DNA of 64,000 nucleotides from Amycolatopsis sp. NBRC 101858 (GTDB taxonomy: Bacteria > Actinomycetota > Actinomycetes > Mycobacteriales > Pseudonocardiaceae). Made by a program: the position numbers and the translations under genes. The notes beneath the pieces were generated by a model. The model saw only the letters and a list, made by a program, of their open reading frames with translations. It did no database searches and was not told the origin of the DNA. The stretch lies in NCBI RefSeq assembly GCF_030269325.1, contig NZ_BSTD01000003.1, positions 186,001-250,000 of the forward strand. The letters are read 5' to 3'. Each line of letters starts with the position of its first letter. Within the stretch, counting starts at the first letter, position 1. This document shows positions 16,103 to 24,579 of the stretch, piece by piece.

Positions 16103-17256
16103 CGGCGTTTCAGCAGCGCTTTGGCGATCACGTTGCGCTGGATCTCGCTGGTGCCCTCGCCGATCTCCAGGATCTTCGCGTCGGCGTAGAACCGGGAGAT
16201 TGCCGATTCGCGCATGTAGCCGTAGCCGCCGTGGATCTGGACGCTCGCGCTCGCCGCCCGGTTGGCGACCTCCGACGCGAACAGCTTCGCCATCGCGGCC
16301 TCCTGGCTGAACGGACGGCCCTGGTCGCCGAGCCACGCCGCCCGGTAGACCAGCGCCCGGGCGGCCTCGATCTCGGTCGCCATGTCGGCCAGCTTGTGCG
16401 CGACGGCCTGGAACCCGCCCAGCGGGCGGCCGAACTGCTGCCGGTCGGCCGCGTGCCTCAGCGCCAGGTCGAGCGACGCCTGGGCAAGCGAGAGCCCGAG
16501 CGCCGCCACACTGATCCGGCCGCCGTCGAGGACCGCGAGGAACTGGCGCAGCCCGTTGCCCTCCTCGCCGATCAGGTGATCGCCGGGCAGCCGGACGTCG
16601 GTGAAGACCAGCTCGCGGGTGTCCATCGCGTGCCAGCCGAGCTTGCGCAGCGGCTGCCCCTTCTCGTACCCGGGGGTGCCGTCCGGGACGAAGAACGTGC
16701 CGTAGCGCTTCTTGCCGTCTTCGCCGTCGCCGGTCACGGCCAGCACCGTGACGCCGAGGCTCATCTCGGTGCCAGCGTTGCTGATGAACATCTTCGTGCC
16801 GTTGATTACCCAGCTGTCGCCGTCGCGGCGGGCCCGGGTCCGGATGCTCGCGGCATCGGATCCCGCGGTCGGTTCGGTCAGCCCGAACGCGCCGATGTTC
16901 TCCCCCGTCGCCAGCGGAACCAGCCAGCGCTGCTTCTGCTCTTCGGTGCCGAACGCGGCAAGCGGCAGCGACGCGATCGTCGAGTGCGCGTTCCACGCCG
17001 ACGCCACGGACTGGTCCGCCGCTCCGAGCGCCTCCATCGCCGCGACGTACGACACGAACCCGGCGTTCGCGCCGCCGTAGGCCTCGTCGACCAGCATCCC
17101 CATCAGGCCCAGCTCGCCCAGGGCGCGGAAGACCTCCGCCGGGAAGTGGGCCCGCTCGGACCAGTCCGCCGCGTACGGCTCGATCTCCTTGGCCGCGAAG
17201 TCGCGGACCAGCCGCTGGACGGCGACGGCGTCCTCGGGCAGGTCGAAGTCCATCAA
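16099..17256 (-). CDS. Acyl-CoA dehydrogenase
   Basis: A 385-residue FAD-dependent acyl-CoA dehydrogenase of ordinary length. It has the signatures GAFGLTEPTAGSDA and SWVINGTKMFISN in the middle domain, and DAKILEIGEGTSEIQRNVI near the C-terminus. The Glu just before GTSE is the expected catalytic base of short/branched-chain members. It removes two hydrogens from an acyl-CoA to give the 2-enoyl-CoA, passing electrons to ETF. It overlaps the upstream dehydrogenase gene by four bases (ATGA). Its stop codon coincides with the CTAG duplication of an IS element. Confidence 0.93.
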   Translation of the reverse strand: MMDFDLPEDAVAVQRLVRDFAAKEIEPYAADWSERAHFPAEVFRALGELGLMGMLVDEAYGGANAGFVSYVAAMEALGAADQSVASAWNAHSTIASLPLAAFGTEEQKQRWLVPLATGENIGAFGLTEPTAGSDAASIRTRARRDGDSWVINGTKMFISNAGTEMSLGVTVLAVTGDGEDGKKRYGTFFVPDGTPGYEKGQPLRKLGWHAMDTRELVFTDVRLPGDHLIGEEGNGLRQFLAVLDGGRISVAALGLSLAQASLDLALRHAADRQQFGRPLGGFQAVAHKLADMATEIEAARALVYRAAWLGDQGRPFSQEAAMAKLFASEVANRAASASVQIHGGYGYMRESAISRFYADAKILEIGEGTSEIQRNVIAKALLKRR

Positions 17257-18317
17257 AGCTCCTTCGGGGTCAGCAGGATCTTCAGGTGCCCGCCGCGGTC
17301 CGCGTCGAGCTCGGCGAACGCCGCCAAACCGTCGGAAAGCGGATACGTGCCGGTGTGCAGCGGGCCCGGGTCGAACCGCTTCTCGGCGATCAGGTCCAGC
17401 ACCCGGGGGATGTCGAAGTTGTAGCCGAGCGAACCGACCACGGTCCGCTCGAACGGCACGATCTGGTTGATCGGCAGCGACGCCGCTCCCCCGCTGATCC
17501 CGGCCAGCACGACACGGCCGCCGCGGCGGACCGTGGTGACCGCCAGCTCGACCAGCGCCGGCAACCCGGTCGCCTCGATCACGACGTCCGGGCCGACGCG
17601 GCCGGTGCGCAGGAACACCTCACGCCGGACATCGGCCGACGCCGGGTCGAAGACCTCGGACGCGCCCAGCTCGGCAGCGCGCTCGGCCCGCGCGGTCACC
17701 GGCTCGCTGACGTAGACGCCGGCCGCGCCCGCCAGCTTCGCCGCGAACAGCGCGGCTACGCCGATCGGCCCCGCGCCCAGGATCAGGACGTTGTCCCCCG
17801 GCTGGACCGTGCCGCGGCGCACCGCGTGCAGCCCGACCGCCAGCGGCTCGGCCAGCGCGGCCAGGTCGTCCGGGACGGCGTCCGGGATCCGGACGAGCCC
17901 TTCGACCGGCACGGTGACGTAAGGCGCGAAAGCCCCGTCCGAGGCCAATCCGACCGAGCCGCCCTTCGCGCAGATGTGGTATTCACCGTGGCGGCACCAC
18001 CGGCAAACCCCGCATCGCAGGCAGGGGTCGGCGACCACGCGCGTGCCGACGTCGATCCCGGGCACCGGGCTGCCCAGCGCGGTCACCCGGCCGCTGAACT
18101 CGTGCCCGAGGGTTACCGGCGGCTCGTGCCCGGTCAGCGGGTGCGGGCCGGTGCGGATGAGGTTCGGGCCGTGCCGGAACTCGTGCAAGTCTGTGCCGCA
18201 GATGCCACTGAAGGCGACTTCGACCACGGCCTGTCCCGGTTCCGGCGGGCCCGGTTCCGCGACGTCGTCGAGCCGCAGATCCCCTCTTCCGTGCCACCGC
18301 AGGGCCCGCATGCCCAT
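17253..18317 (-). CDS. Zinc-dependent alcohol dehydrogenase (butanediol dehydrogenase-like)
   Basis: A 354-residue medium-chain dehydrogenase. The catalytic-zinc region reads SGICGTDLHEF and TLGHEFSG, the four structural-zinc cysteines lie in CLRCGVCRWCRHGEYHIC, and the NAD-binding motif is GAGPIG. The overall pattern matches (R,R)-2,3-butanediol and L-threonine/sorbitol dehydrogenases. GGGGAAGCG precedes ATG 18317; the frame stays open further upstream without support. Translationally coupled to the acyl-CoA dehydrogenase. It is divergent from a fused E1 enzyme, a layout that suggests oxidation of a vicinal diol or acyloin followed by cleavage. Confidence 0.9.
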   Translation of the reverse strand: MGMRALRWHGRGDLRLDDVAEPGPPEPGQAVVEVAFSGICGTDLHEFRHGPNLIRTGPHPLTGHEPPVTLGHEFSGRVTALGSPVPGIDVGTRVVADPCLRCGVCRWCRHGEYHICAKGGSVGLASDGAFAPYVTVPVEGLVRIPDAVPDDLAALAEPLAVGLHAVRRGTVQPGDNVLILGAGPIGVAALFAAKLAGAAGVYVSEPVTARAERAAELGASEVFDPASADVRREVFLRTGRVGPDVVIEATGLPALVELAVTTVRRGGRVVLAGISGGAASLPINQIVPFERTVVGSLGYNFDIPRVLDLIAEKRFDPGPLHTGTYPLSDGLAAFAELDADRGGHLKILLTPKEL

Positions 18318-18332
18318 CGCTTCCCCTCGCCG

Positions 18333-18359
18333 CTTGTATTTTAGTCCGAACGGTACAAG
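18333..18359. promoter_or_regulatory. Inverted repeat in divergent promoter region
   Basis: CTTGTA (18333-18338) and TACAAG (18354-18359) form inverted arms separated by 15 nt in the AT-richer stretch between the divergent dehydrogenase (18317) and E1 (18427) genes. This is a possible operator or overlapping promoter; no cognate regulator gene is adjacent. Confidence 0.4.
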
Positions 18360-18426
18360 AATCGTGGTTCCTCGCCGGATGTCAAGGGGCGAGGGCGGTA
18401 TCACGAGCAGACAAGGCAAGGACGCG

Positions 18427-20397
18427 ATGACTGCCACTGTTGCCACCGAGCTTTCCGCGGACCCGGCGGCGCTCTTCGAGATGTACCGGCGAATGCGCTT
18501 GATCCGGCAGTTCGAGGACCGGGCGTCGCGGCTCTACCGCACCAACGAGATTCCCGGTTTCCTGCACCTGTCCATCGGCCAGGAAGCCTCCGCGGTGGGT
18601 GCGTGCTGGCCACTCGACGACCGTGACGTCGTGACCTCGACGCACCGCGGGCACGGGCACTGCATCGCCAAAGGCCTTGACGTCACCGGCATGTTCGCCG
18701 AGCTGATGGGCCGGCGCACCGGAACCTGCCAGGGTCGCGGCGGCTCGATGCACATCGCCGATCCCCGCAAAGGGATCTTCGGCGCGAACGGGATCGTCGC
18801 GGCCGGACTGCCCATCGCGACCGGCGCCGCCACGGCCGCACAACTGCGCGGGGACGGCGGGGTCGTACTGGCCTTCTTCGGCGACGGCGCGGTCGCGCAG
18901 GGCATGTTCCACGAAGCCGTCAACCTGGCCGCGGTGTGGCAGCTGCCGGTGATCTTCTGCTGCGAGAACAACCACTACGCCGAATTCTCGGCCGCCGCGG
19001 ACCAGCACCGCGCGACGCTGGCCGACCGCGCGCGTGGCTACGGCATCGACTACGCCCACGTGGACGGCAACGACGTCGTGGCCGTCGCCGACACCGTGAC
19101 CACGCTCGTCGCCAAGCTGCGCGCGGGTGCCGGACCGGTGCTGCTGGAAGCCGAGACCTACCGCTGGCACGGGCACTACGAAGGCGACCCCGAGCGCTAC
19201 CGCGAACCCGAGGAGCTGGCATCGTGGAAGGAGCGCGACCCGCTGCCGCGCCTCGCCTCGCGACTCGACCCCGGCCGGATCGCGGAGATCGACCTCGAGA
19301 TCGACGTCCTGATCGAGAAGGCCGTCGCCGAGGCGAAAGCGGCTGAAGAGCCGGCGCCCGAGACGCTGCACCACTACGTCGGGGTGCCTCGCGAACCGGT
19401 GGCCGAGCCGCCGGAGCCGACCGGCGAGATCTTCCGCACGATGGACGCCGTCCACGACGCGCTGGACTACGAACTCGGCTCCGACAAGGGCGTCTTCGTC
19501 GCCGGGATCGACGTCGGCGCCGGGGGCAACGTCTTCGGCCTGACCCGCGGGCTCGCCGAGAAGTACCCGGGCCGGGTGCGCGACACCCCCATCTCCGAAA
19601 GCGCAGTCGTCGGCGTCGGTGTGGGCGCCGCGATGGCCGGGATGCGGCCCGTGGTCGAGCTGATGTACCTGGACTTCATCGGCGTCTGCCTGGACCAGCT
19701 GATGAACCAGGCCGCGAAACTGCGCTTCATGACCGGCGGCGCGGTGACCCTCCCCCTGGTAGTCCGCACGCAGTTCGGCGCGGGCAAGTCGTCCGGCAGC
19801 CAGCACTCCCAGAGCCTGGAAGCCCTGCTGGCGCACATCCCCGGGCTCACGGTCGTGATGCCCTCGACGCCGTCCGACACCTACGGGCTGCTGCGGGCCG
19901 CGATCCGCGACCCCAACCCTGTGGTGTTCATCGAAAACCGGCTGCTCTACGGCCGCAAGGGACCGCGGCCGGAGCCGGGGCACCTGATACCCCTTGGCAA
20001 GGCCGCGATCCGCCGGGAGGGCACCGACGTCACCCTGGTCTCGTACTCGAAGCTGGTGCACGACTGCGTGGCCGTCGCGGAGCAGCTGGCCGGCGAGGGC
20101 ATCAGCGTCGAGGTCATCGACCTGCGGACCATCGCGCCGCTGGACACCGAGACCGTCCTGCGCTCATTGGCCAAGACCGGCCGGCTCGTCGTCGCGCACC
20201 AGGCCGTCGAGCAGTTCGGTGTCGGCGCGGAGCTGGCCGCGCTCGCCGCGGAAGAGGGTTTTTGGACGCTCGACGCGCCGGTGATCCGGGTCGGCGCGGC
20301 CGCGACACCGGCACCGTACGCGCCTTCGCTGGAACGCGAATGGCTGCCGAGCCCGGACCGCATCGCCGCCGCCGTGCGCCGGTCGGCAGCTGCCTGA
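18427..20397 (+). CDS. Fused E1 alpha-beta 2-oxoacid/acetoin dehydrogenase
   Basis: A 656-residue single-chain thiamine-diphosphate enzyme. The alpha part, about residues 1-330, carries FLHLSIGQEASAVG and the ThDP motif GDGAVAQGMFHEAVNLAA to ENNHYAE. The beta part, from about 345, has DTPISESAVVGVGVGAAM, ELMYLDFIGVCLDQ and the C-terminal transketolase domain (VVMPSTPSDTYGLL). It decarboxylates a 2-oxoacid, or cleaves an acyloin such as acetoin, and transfers the acyl unit to lipoyl-E2. No E2 or E3 gene is in the window. AAGGCAAGGA precedes ATG 18427. It heads a plus-strand run with an acyl-CoA ligase, SDR and hydratase. Confidence 0.9.
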   Translation: MTATVATELSADPAALFEMYRRMRLIRQFEDRASRLYRTNEIPGFLHLSIGQEASAVGACWPLDDRDVVTSTHRGHGHCIAKGLDVTGMFAELMGRRTGTCQGRGGSMHIADPRKGIFGANGIVAAGLPIATGAATAAQLRGDGGVVLAFFGDGAVAQGMFHEAVNLAAVWQLPVIFCCENNHYAEFSAAADQHRATLADRARGYGIDYAHVDGNDVVAVADTVTTLVAKLRAGAGPVLLEAETYRWHGHYEGDPERYREPEELASWKERDPLPRLASRLDPGRIAEIDLEIDVLIEKAVAEAKAAEEPAPETLHHYVGVPREPVAEPPEPTGEIFRTMDAVHDALDYELGSDKGVFVAGIDVGAGGNVFGLTRGLAEKYPGRVRDTPISESAVVGVGVGAAMAGMRPVVELMYLDFIGVCLDQLMNQAAKLRFMTGGAVTLPLVVRTQFGAGKSSGSQHSQSLEALLAHIPGLTVVMPSTPSDTYGLLRAAIRDPNPVVFIENRLLYGRKGPRPEPGHLIPLGKAAIRREGTDVTLVSYSKLVHDCVAVAEQLAGEGISVEVIDLRTIAPLDTETVLRSLAKTGRLVVAHQAVEQFGVGAELAALAAEEGFWTLDAPVIRVGAAATPAPYAPSLEREWLPSPDRIAAAVRRSAAA

Positions 20398-20446
20398 TCG
20401 GGCCTTGTCAGCTTCGCTCCCCATGTTTCTCCACCAGGAGGGCTTG

Positions 20447-21952
20447 ATGTACAACTTCGCCGGCGTCGTCGAGCACAACGCGGCCCACCACCCCGACCAG
20501 GTCGTGCTCTCCCAGGGAGACCGGCGGCTGACCGGGCGCGAGCTCGACGAGCGCGTCAACGCCCTGGCGGCCGGCCTGCGCGACCTCGGCGTCGGCGCGG
20601 GCGACATCGTCGCGCTGCTGCTCTACAACCACCTCGAATTCCTCGAGACGGTCTTTGCGCTCAACCGGCTCGGCGCGGCGTTCCTGCCTCTGAACTACCG
20701 CCTCTCCCCCGTCGAGTGGGAGTTCATCCTCGGCCACGCGTCGGCGGTCGCGATCCTCACCGAGCCCGAGTTCGCCGACGCCGTGTCCACCCAGGGCCTC
20801 AAGCACCGCATCCTCCTCGGCGGCAGCAGGCCGGGCTGGGAGTCCTACGACGACCTGGTCTCCGCACACCGCGGTGACCGGGTTCCCCTCGCCGACGTCG
20901 GACCGAGCGACCTGCAGCGGCTGATGTACACCTCCGGCACGACTTCCCGGCCCAAGGGCGTGCCGATCACGCACCACAACCTGCTGTTCAAGAACCTCGC
21001 GCACATCGTCGAGTTCGGCCTGGGCCAGGACGACCGCACGCTCGTGTGCGGTCCGCTCTACCACGTCGGCGGGCTGGACCTGCCCGGCCTGGGCACGCTG
21101 CACGCGGGCGGCAGCCTGCACCTGGTGCGCCGGTTCGACGCGGCCGAAGTCGTGGCGCTGATCGAGCGGGAGCGGCCGACCAACATCTGGCTCGCCCCGT
21201 CGATGATGAACGCCATCCTGCAACTGCCTGATCTGCGCGCGCGGGACACGTCGTCGCTGCGGTTCATCATCGGCGGTGGGGAGAAGATGCCCGAACCCTT
21301 GGTCGGCCGGATCCAGGAGGCGTTCCCGACCGCGTGGTTCGCCGACGCGTACGGGCTCACCGAAACCGTCGCCGGCGACACGTTCAACGACGCCGATCAC
21401 GTCCTGAGCAAGGTGGGTTCCGTCGGCAGGCCGGTGCAGCACCTGCGGGTGCGCATCGTCGACGAGCACGACGCGGAGGTCGCTCCCGGCGAACTCGGCG
21501 AGATCACCCTTGCCGGGCCGAAGGTCTTCGCCGGTTACTGGCGGGACGAGGAAGCGACCGCGAAGGCGATCCGGGACGGCTGGTTCCACACCGGCGACAT
21601 CGGCCGGCTGGACGAAGACGGCTACCTGTACGTCGAAGACCGCAAGAAGGACATGATCGTCTCGGGCGGCGAGAACATCGCCACCCCCGAGGTCGAACGC
21701 GTGCTGTACGAGCACCCGGACGTCGTCGAGGCCGCCGTCGTCGGACTTCCGCACGAACGCTGGGGCGAGGTGCCGCAGGCGTTCGTGGTGCGCCGCGAGG
21801 GTTCCGGCCTGGACGCGGAGAAACTGGTCGCGCACTGCCGCGAACGGCTGGCGAAGTTCAAGGTGCCGGCCGACATCCGGTTCGTCGACGAGTTGCCCCG
21901 CACCCCGTCGGGCAAGGTCCTCAAACGCACCCTCCGGGCGGCCACGGCATGA
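20447..21952 (+). CDS. AMP-dependent acyl-CoA synthetase
   Basis: A 501-residue ANL-superfamily ligase. Motifs in order are the P-loop MYTSGTTSRPKGVPI, YGLTE(T), the GWFHTGDIGRLDEDGYLYVEDRKKD hinge region, and a C-terminal Lys in PRTPSGKVLKR. It activates a carboxylate to acyl-AMP and then to acyl-CoA. An AGGAGGG lies 6 nt before ATG 20447, which fixes the start against the upstream in-frame codon at 20405. It lies 49 nt after the E1 gene, and its stop overlaps the SDR start (ATGA). Confidence 0.93.
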   Translation: MYNFAGVVEHNAAHHPDQVVLSQGDRRLTGRELDERVNALAAGLRDLGVGAGDIVALLLYNHLEFLETVFALNRLGAAFLPLNYRLSPVEWEFILGHASAVAILTEPEFADAVSTQGLKHRILLGGSRPGWESYDDLVSAHRGDRVPLADVGPSDLQRLMYTSGTTSRPKGVPITHHNLLFKNLAHIVEFGLGQDDRTLVCGPLYHVGGLDLPGLGTLHAGGSLHLVRRFDAAEVVALIERERPTNIWLAPSMMNAILQLPDLRARDTSSLRFIIGGGEKMPEPLVGRIQEAFPTAWFADAYGLTETVAGDTFNDADHVLSKVGSVGRPVQHLRVRIVDEHDAEVAPGELGEITLAGPKVFAGYWRDEEATAKAIRDGWFHTGDIGRLDEDGYLYVEDRKKDMIVSGGENIATPEVERVLYEHPDVVEAAVVGLPHERWGEVPQAFVVRREGSGLDAEKLVAHCRERLAKFKVPADIRFVDELPRTPSGKVLKRTLRAATA

Positions 21953-22686
21953 AGGAGTTCGACCTCTCGGGTCGGACGGCGTGGGTCACCGGAGCCGGCA
22001 AGGGACTCGGCCGCGTCATGGCGGCCGCCCTCGCGTCCGCCGGTGCACGCGTCGCCGTCACGTCCCGCACCGAGTCGGACCTGACCGAGCTGGCGGCGGA
22101 ACTGGGCGACGCCACGCTGGTGCTGCCCGGCTCGGTGGACGACCCCGGGTTCGCCGACGAATGCGTCGACCGGATCGGGAAGCTGGACGTCCTCGTCAAC
22201 TGTGCCGGCATCAGCCCGACGTTCCGCCGCAGCGAGCAGGTCTCGGACGAGGACTGGCAGCGGGTGCTGCGGGTCAACCTCGACGGCACGTTCTTCTGCG
22301 CGCGGGCGGCCGGAAAGCGGATGCTGGAGCAGGGCTCGGGCAGCATCGTCAACGTGTCGTCCGTGCACGCCACGACCGGGTTCGACCGGATCGCCGCGTA
22401 CGCCGCGAGCAAGGGCGGCGTCGAGGCCTTGACCCGCGTCCTCGCGGTCGAATGGGCCGATCGCGGGGTGCGCGTGAACTCCCTGGCCCCCGGCTACTTC
22501 GCGACGGACCTCTCCCACGGCCTGATCTCCAGCTCGTGGGGCGAGCGCGTGCGGAACGCCGTTCCGCAGGGCCGGATCGGGGATGCGAGCGAACTCGCGG
22601 GGGCCGTCGTGTTCCTCGCGAGTGACGCCTCGTCCTACGTCACCGGAAGCACCCTGTACGTCGACGGCGGATGGACGGCGCGATGA
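21949..22686 (+). CDS. SDR family oxidoreductase (3-oxoacyl reductase-like)
   Basis: A 245-residue classical SDR: TGAGKGLG near residue 14, NCAG, the Ser in VNVSSVHA, and YAASK. The C-terminus TLYVDGGWTAR is typical of FabG-like enzymes and beta-hydroxyacyl-CoA dehydrogenases. It starts inside the ligase stop codon and ends inside the start of the hydratase, so three consecutive genes are translationally coupled. A 3-hydroxyacyl-CoA dehydrogenase role after the hydratase is the simplest reading. Confidence 0.9.
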   Translation: MKEFDLSGRTAWVTGAGKGLGRVMAAALASAGARVAVTSRTESDLTELAAELGDATLVLPGSVDDPGFADECVDRIGKLDVLVNCAGISPTFRRSEQVSDEDWQRVLRVNLDGTFFCARAAGKRMLEQGSGSIVNVSSVHATTGFDRIAAYAASKGGVEALTRVLAVEWADRGVRVNSLAPGYFATDLSHGLISSSWGERVRNAVPQGRIGDASELAGAVVFLASDASSYVTGSTLYVDGGWTAR

Positions 22687-23453
22687 ACGTCACCCTCACC
22701 CCGCATGCCGGCGAGGAACGCCTAGCGGTCCTGCGCATCGACCGGCCGCCGGTGAACGCCCTGAGCCAGGCCATGTGGGACGCCCTGCTGGCGGTCGGCG
22801 AACAGCTGCACGAGAATGGCAGCCCGTACCGGGCCGTCGTGATCACCGGCGGACGGCACTTCGCGGCCGGCGCCGACGTCAAGGAGATGCTCCCGCTGAC
22901 ACCGGCCGAGTTCGGTGCGCGCAACCGGGTGCTGCAACGCGCTTTCCACCTGGTGGCGACGGCGCCGCAGGTGACCGTCGCGGCCATCACCGGCTACGCC
23001 CTGGGTGGCGGTTGCGAGCTGGCGCTGGCGGCCGACTTCCGCGTGGCCGGCGCCGGAGCCGTTCTGGGCCTGCCCGAGATCACCCTCGGGATCATGCCCG
23101 GCTCCGGCGGCACCCAGCGGCTCGGCCGGATCGTCGGCCACGCCCGCGCCAAGGACCTGATCCTGTCCGGTCGTCAGGTGCGCGCCCACGAGGCCCTGGA
23201 GATCGGCTTGGTCCACCACGTCACCGAAGACGAGACGGTGTTCACCGAGGCCGTCGAACGAGCGCTGACGTACGCGCGGGGCCCGATCGCGTTGCGCCAC
23301 GCCAAACAAGCGCTCGACGCCGACCTGCCCATCGACGCGGGCCTGGCGCTGGAAGCCGACCTCATCACCGCCTGCTTCGCGAGCGAGGACGGGCAACACG
23401 GGCTGCGCAGCTTCGTCGAGAACGGACCCGGCAAGGCAACGTTCCGCGGGTGA
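22683..23453 (+). CDS. Enoyl-CoA hydratase/isomerase
   Basis: A 256-residue crotonase. The oxyanion-hole segment FAAGADVKEM and both catalytic Glu positions of true hydratases are present (ALGGGCELALAADF and LPEITLGIMPGSGGTQ). It hydrates 2-enoyl-CoA to 3-hydroxyacyl-CoA. An ATG at 22671 is also in frame. ATG 22683 is preferred because it overlaps the SDR stop (ATGA) as elsewhere in this operon. It is followed by a strong hairpin, so it probably ends the operon that starts with E1. Confidence 0.92.
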   Translation: MNVTLTPHAGEERLAVLRIDRPPVNALSQAMWDALLAVGEQLHENGSPYRAVVITGGRHFAAGADVKEMLPLTPAEFGARNRVLQRAFHLVATAPQVTVAAITGYALGGGCELALAADFRVAGAGAVLGLPEITLGIMPGSGGTQRLGRIVGHARAKDLILSGRQVRAHEALEIGLVHHVTEDETVFTEAVERALTYARGPIALRHAKQALDADLPIDAGLALEADLITACFASEDGQHGLRSFVENGPGKATFRG

Positions 23454-23456
23454 TGA

Positions 23457-23488
23457 CGGGAGCCCGCCGGACGGACCGGCGGCTCCCG
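23457..23488 (+). terminator. Hairpin terminator after hydratase
   Basis: Arms CGGGAGCCCGCCGG (23457-23470) and CCGGCGGCTCCCG (23476-23488) pair along 13 bp with one bulged C and a 5-nt loop. It lies just after the hydratase stop. Confidence 0.65.
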
Positions 23489-23505
23489 TGGTCCTTGCCA
23501 CCTCC

Positions 23506-23532
23506 GAATCAATAGTATTATATAACTGATTC
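23506..23532. promoter_or_regulatory. AT-rich dyad upstream of LLM oxidoreductase
   Basis: A 27-bp imperfect palindrome with perfect 6-bp ends, GAATCA and TGATTC, and a symmetric AT-rich centre (20 of 27 positions). It lies 28 nt before the LLM gene and is a likely operator overlapping the promoter. It contains TAACTGAT, also seen at 48088-48095. Confidence 0.5.
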
Positions 23533-23559
23533 AGCTCACGGACGGAAGGACGGTCGGCG

Positions 23560-24579
23560 ATGACCGAATTCGGCATGCCGTGGCCGGGCGCGGAGGCGGG
23601 CCGGATCGCGGAGAGTCTGGGCGTGCCCGCCTTCTGCACCGGGGAGTTCGTCGACCACGACGCCTACGTGACGGTGGCGGAGATGGCCGCCGCGACCGAC
23701 CGGGCGCTGATCGGCCCCGCGATCGCGTACGGGTTCGCCCGCACGCCCTTCGCACACGCGGCCGCTGTCCGCAGGCTGTGGAAGCAAGCGCCAGGGCGGG
23801 TTTTCGCCGGGCTCGGGTCGGGGGCCTACGCCATCAACCGCGACTGGTGCGGGGTCGAAGCCGATCGGCCGGTCGAACGGATGACCGAGCTGGTCGGCGC
23901 GGTCCGTGCCTGGCTGCACGCCGAGAACGGGCAGACCGTCCGCTACGACGGCGAGTTCTACCACGTGCGGGCCAAGGTCCAGGCGCCGGTGCTCGGGAAG
24001 ATCGACGCGCCCATCCTTCTGGCGGGCTTCAACAAGCGGATGGCGGCGGCAGCGGGACGGGTCGCGGACGGCGTGATCGGGCACGGGTTGTTCACCGCGG
24101 ACTGGTGGACCGAGGTCGTCCGCCCCGCCGTGGAGCGCGGCGCCGGGGAGTCCGAACGCGACGCCCGGCCGTCGGAACACGGCTGGCTGCTCTGCGCGAT
24201 CAACGACGACGACCCCGAGCGCGCCGTCACCGACATACGCCGGATGATCGCCTTCTACCTGACCGTCCGGACCTACGACCCGTACGTCCGCTTCCACGGC
24301 TGGACCAAGCAGGTGGAGCTGATCCGGGAGGCGTTCGCGGAGAAGCGCATCGACGACATGACGCGGGCGGTCACCGACGACATGGTCGACGCCATCGGGA
24401 TCTGCGGCAGCACCGCCGACGCGGCATCGGCGTTGCGGCGCCGCGAGGGCACGATCGCTCGTGACATCGCGTTCCTCGCGCCGCCGTCGTTCCTCGTGAG
24501 CGAGCGCCGCAAGCAGGCTTACTCGCAGGCCTCGCTCGCGCTGCTCGAGCCCGGAGCGAATCAGGACCTCGGTAACTAG
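23560..24579 (+). CDS. LLM-class (luciferase-like) flavin-dependent oxidoreductase
   Basis: A 339-residue TIM-barrel enzyme of the bacterial luciferase-like family. It shows the typical strand/helix pattern ending in LLAGFNKRMAAAAGRVADGVIGHGLF and the GSGAYAINRDW segment. Members use F420H2 or FMNH2, and sequence alone does not decide which. It stands alone on the plus strand behind an AT-rich palindrome, and its last bases overlap the convergent SGNH hydrolase gene by 4 nt. The substrate is unknown. Confidence 0.83.
   Translation: MTEFGMPWPGAEAGRIAESLGVPAFCTGEFVDHDAYVTVAEMAAATDRALIGPAIAYGFARTPFAHAAAVRRLWKQAPGRVFAGLGSGAYAINRDWCGVEADRPVERMTELVGAVRAWLHAENGQTVRYDGEFYHVRAKVQAPVLGKIDAPILLAGFNKRMAAAAGRVADGVIGHGLFTADWWTEVVRPAVERGAGESERDARPSEHGWLLCAINDDDPERAVTDIRRMIAFYLTVRTYDPYVRFHGWTKQVELIREAFAEKRIDDMTRAVTDDMVDAIGICGSTADAASALRRREGTIARDIAFLAPPSFLVSERRKQAYSQASLALLEPGANQDLGN

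Noticed and set aside
15709..17424. A 571-codon frame beginning with a transposase domain
   Set aside because: Only about 115 codons are transposase. Beyond the right inverted repeat at 16098 the frame is antisense to the acyl-CoA dehydrogenase, so this is not a fusion protein.
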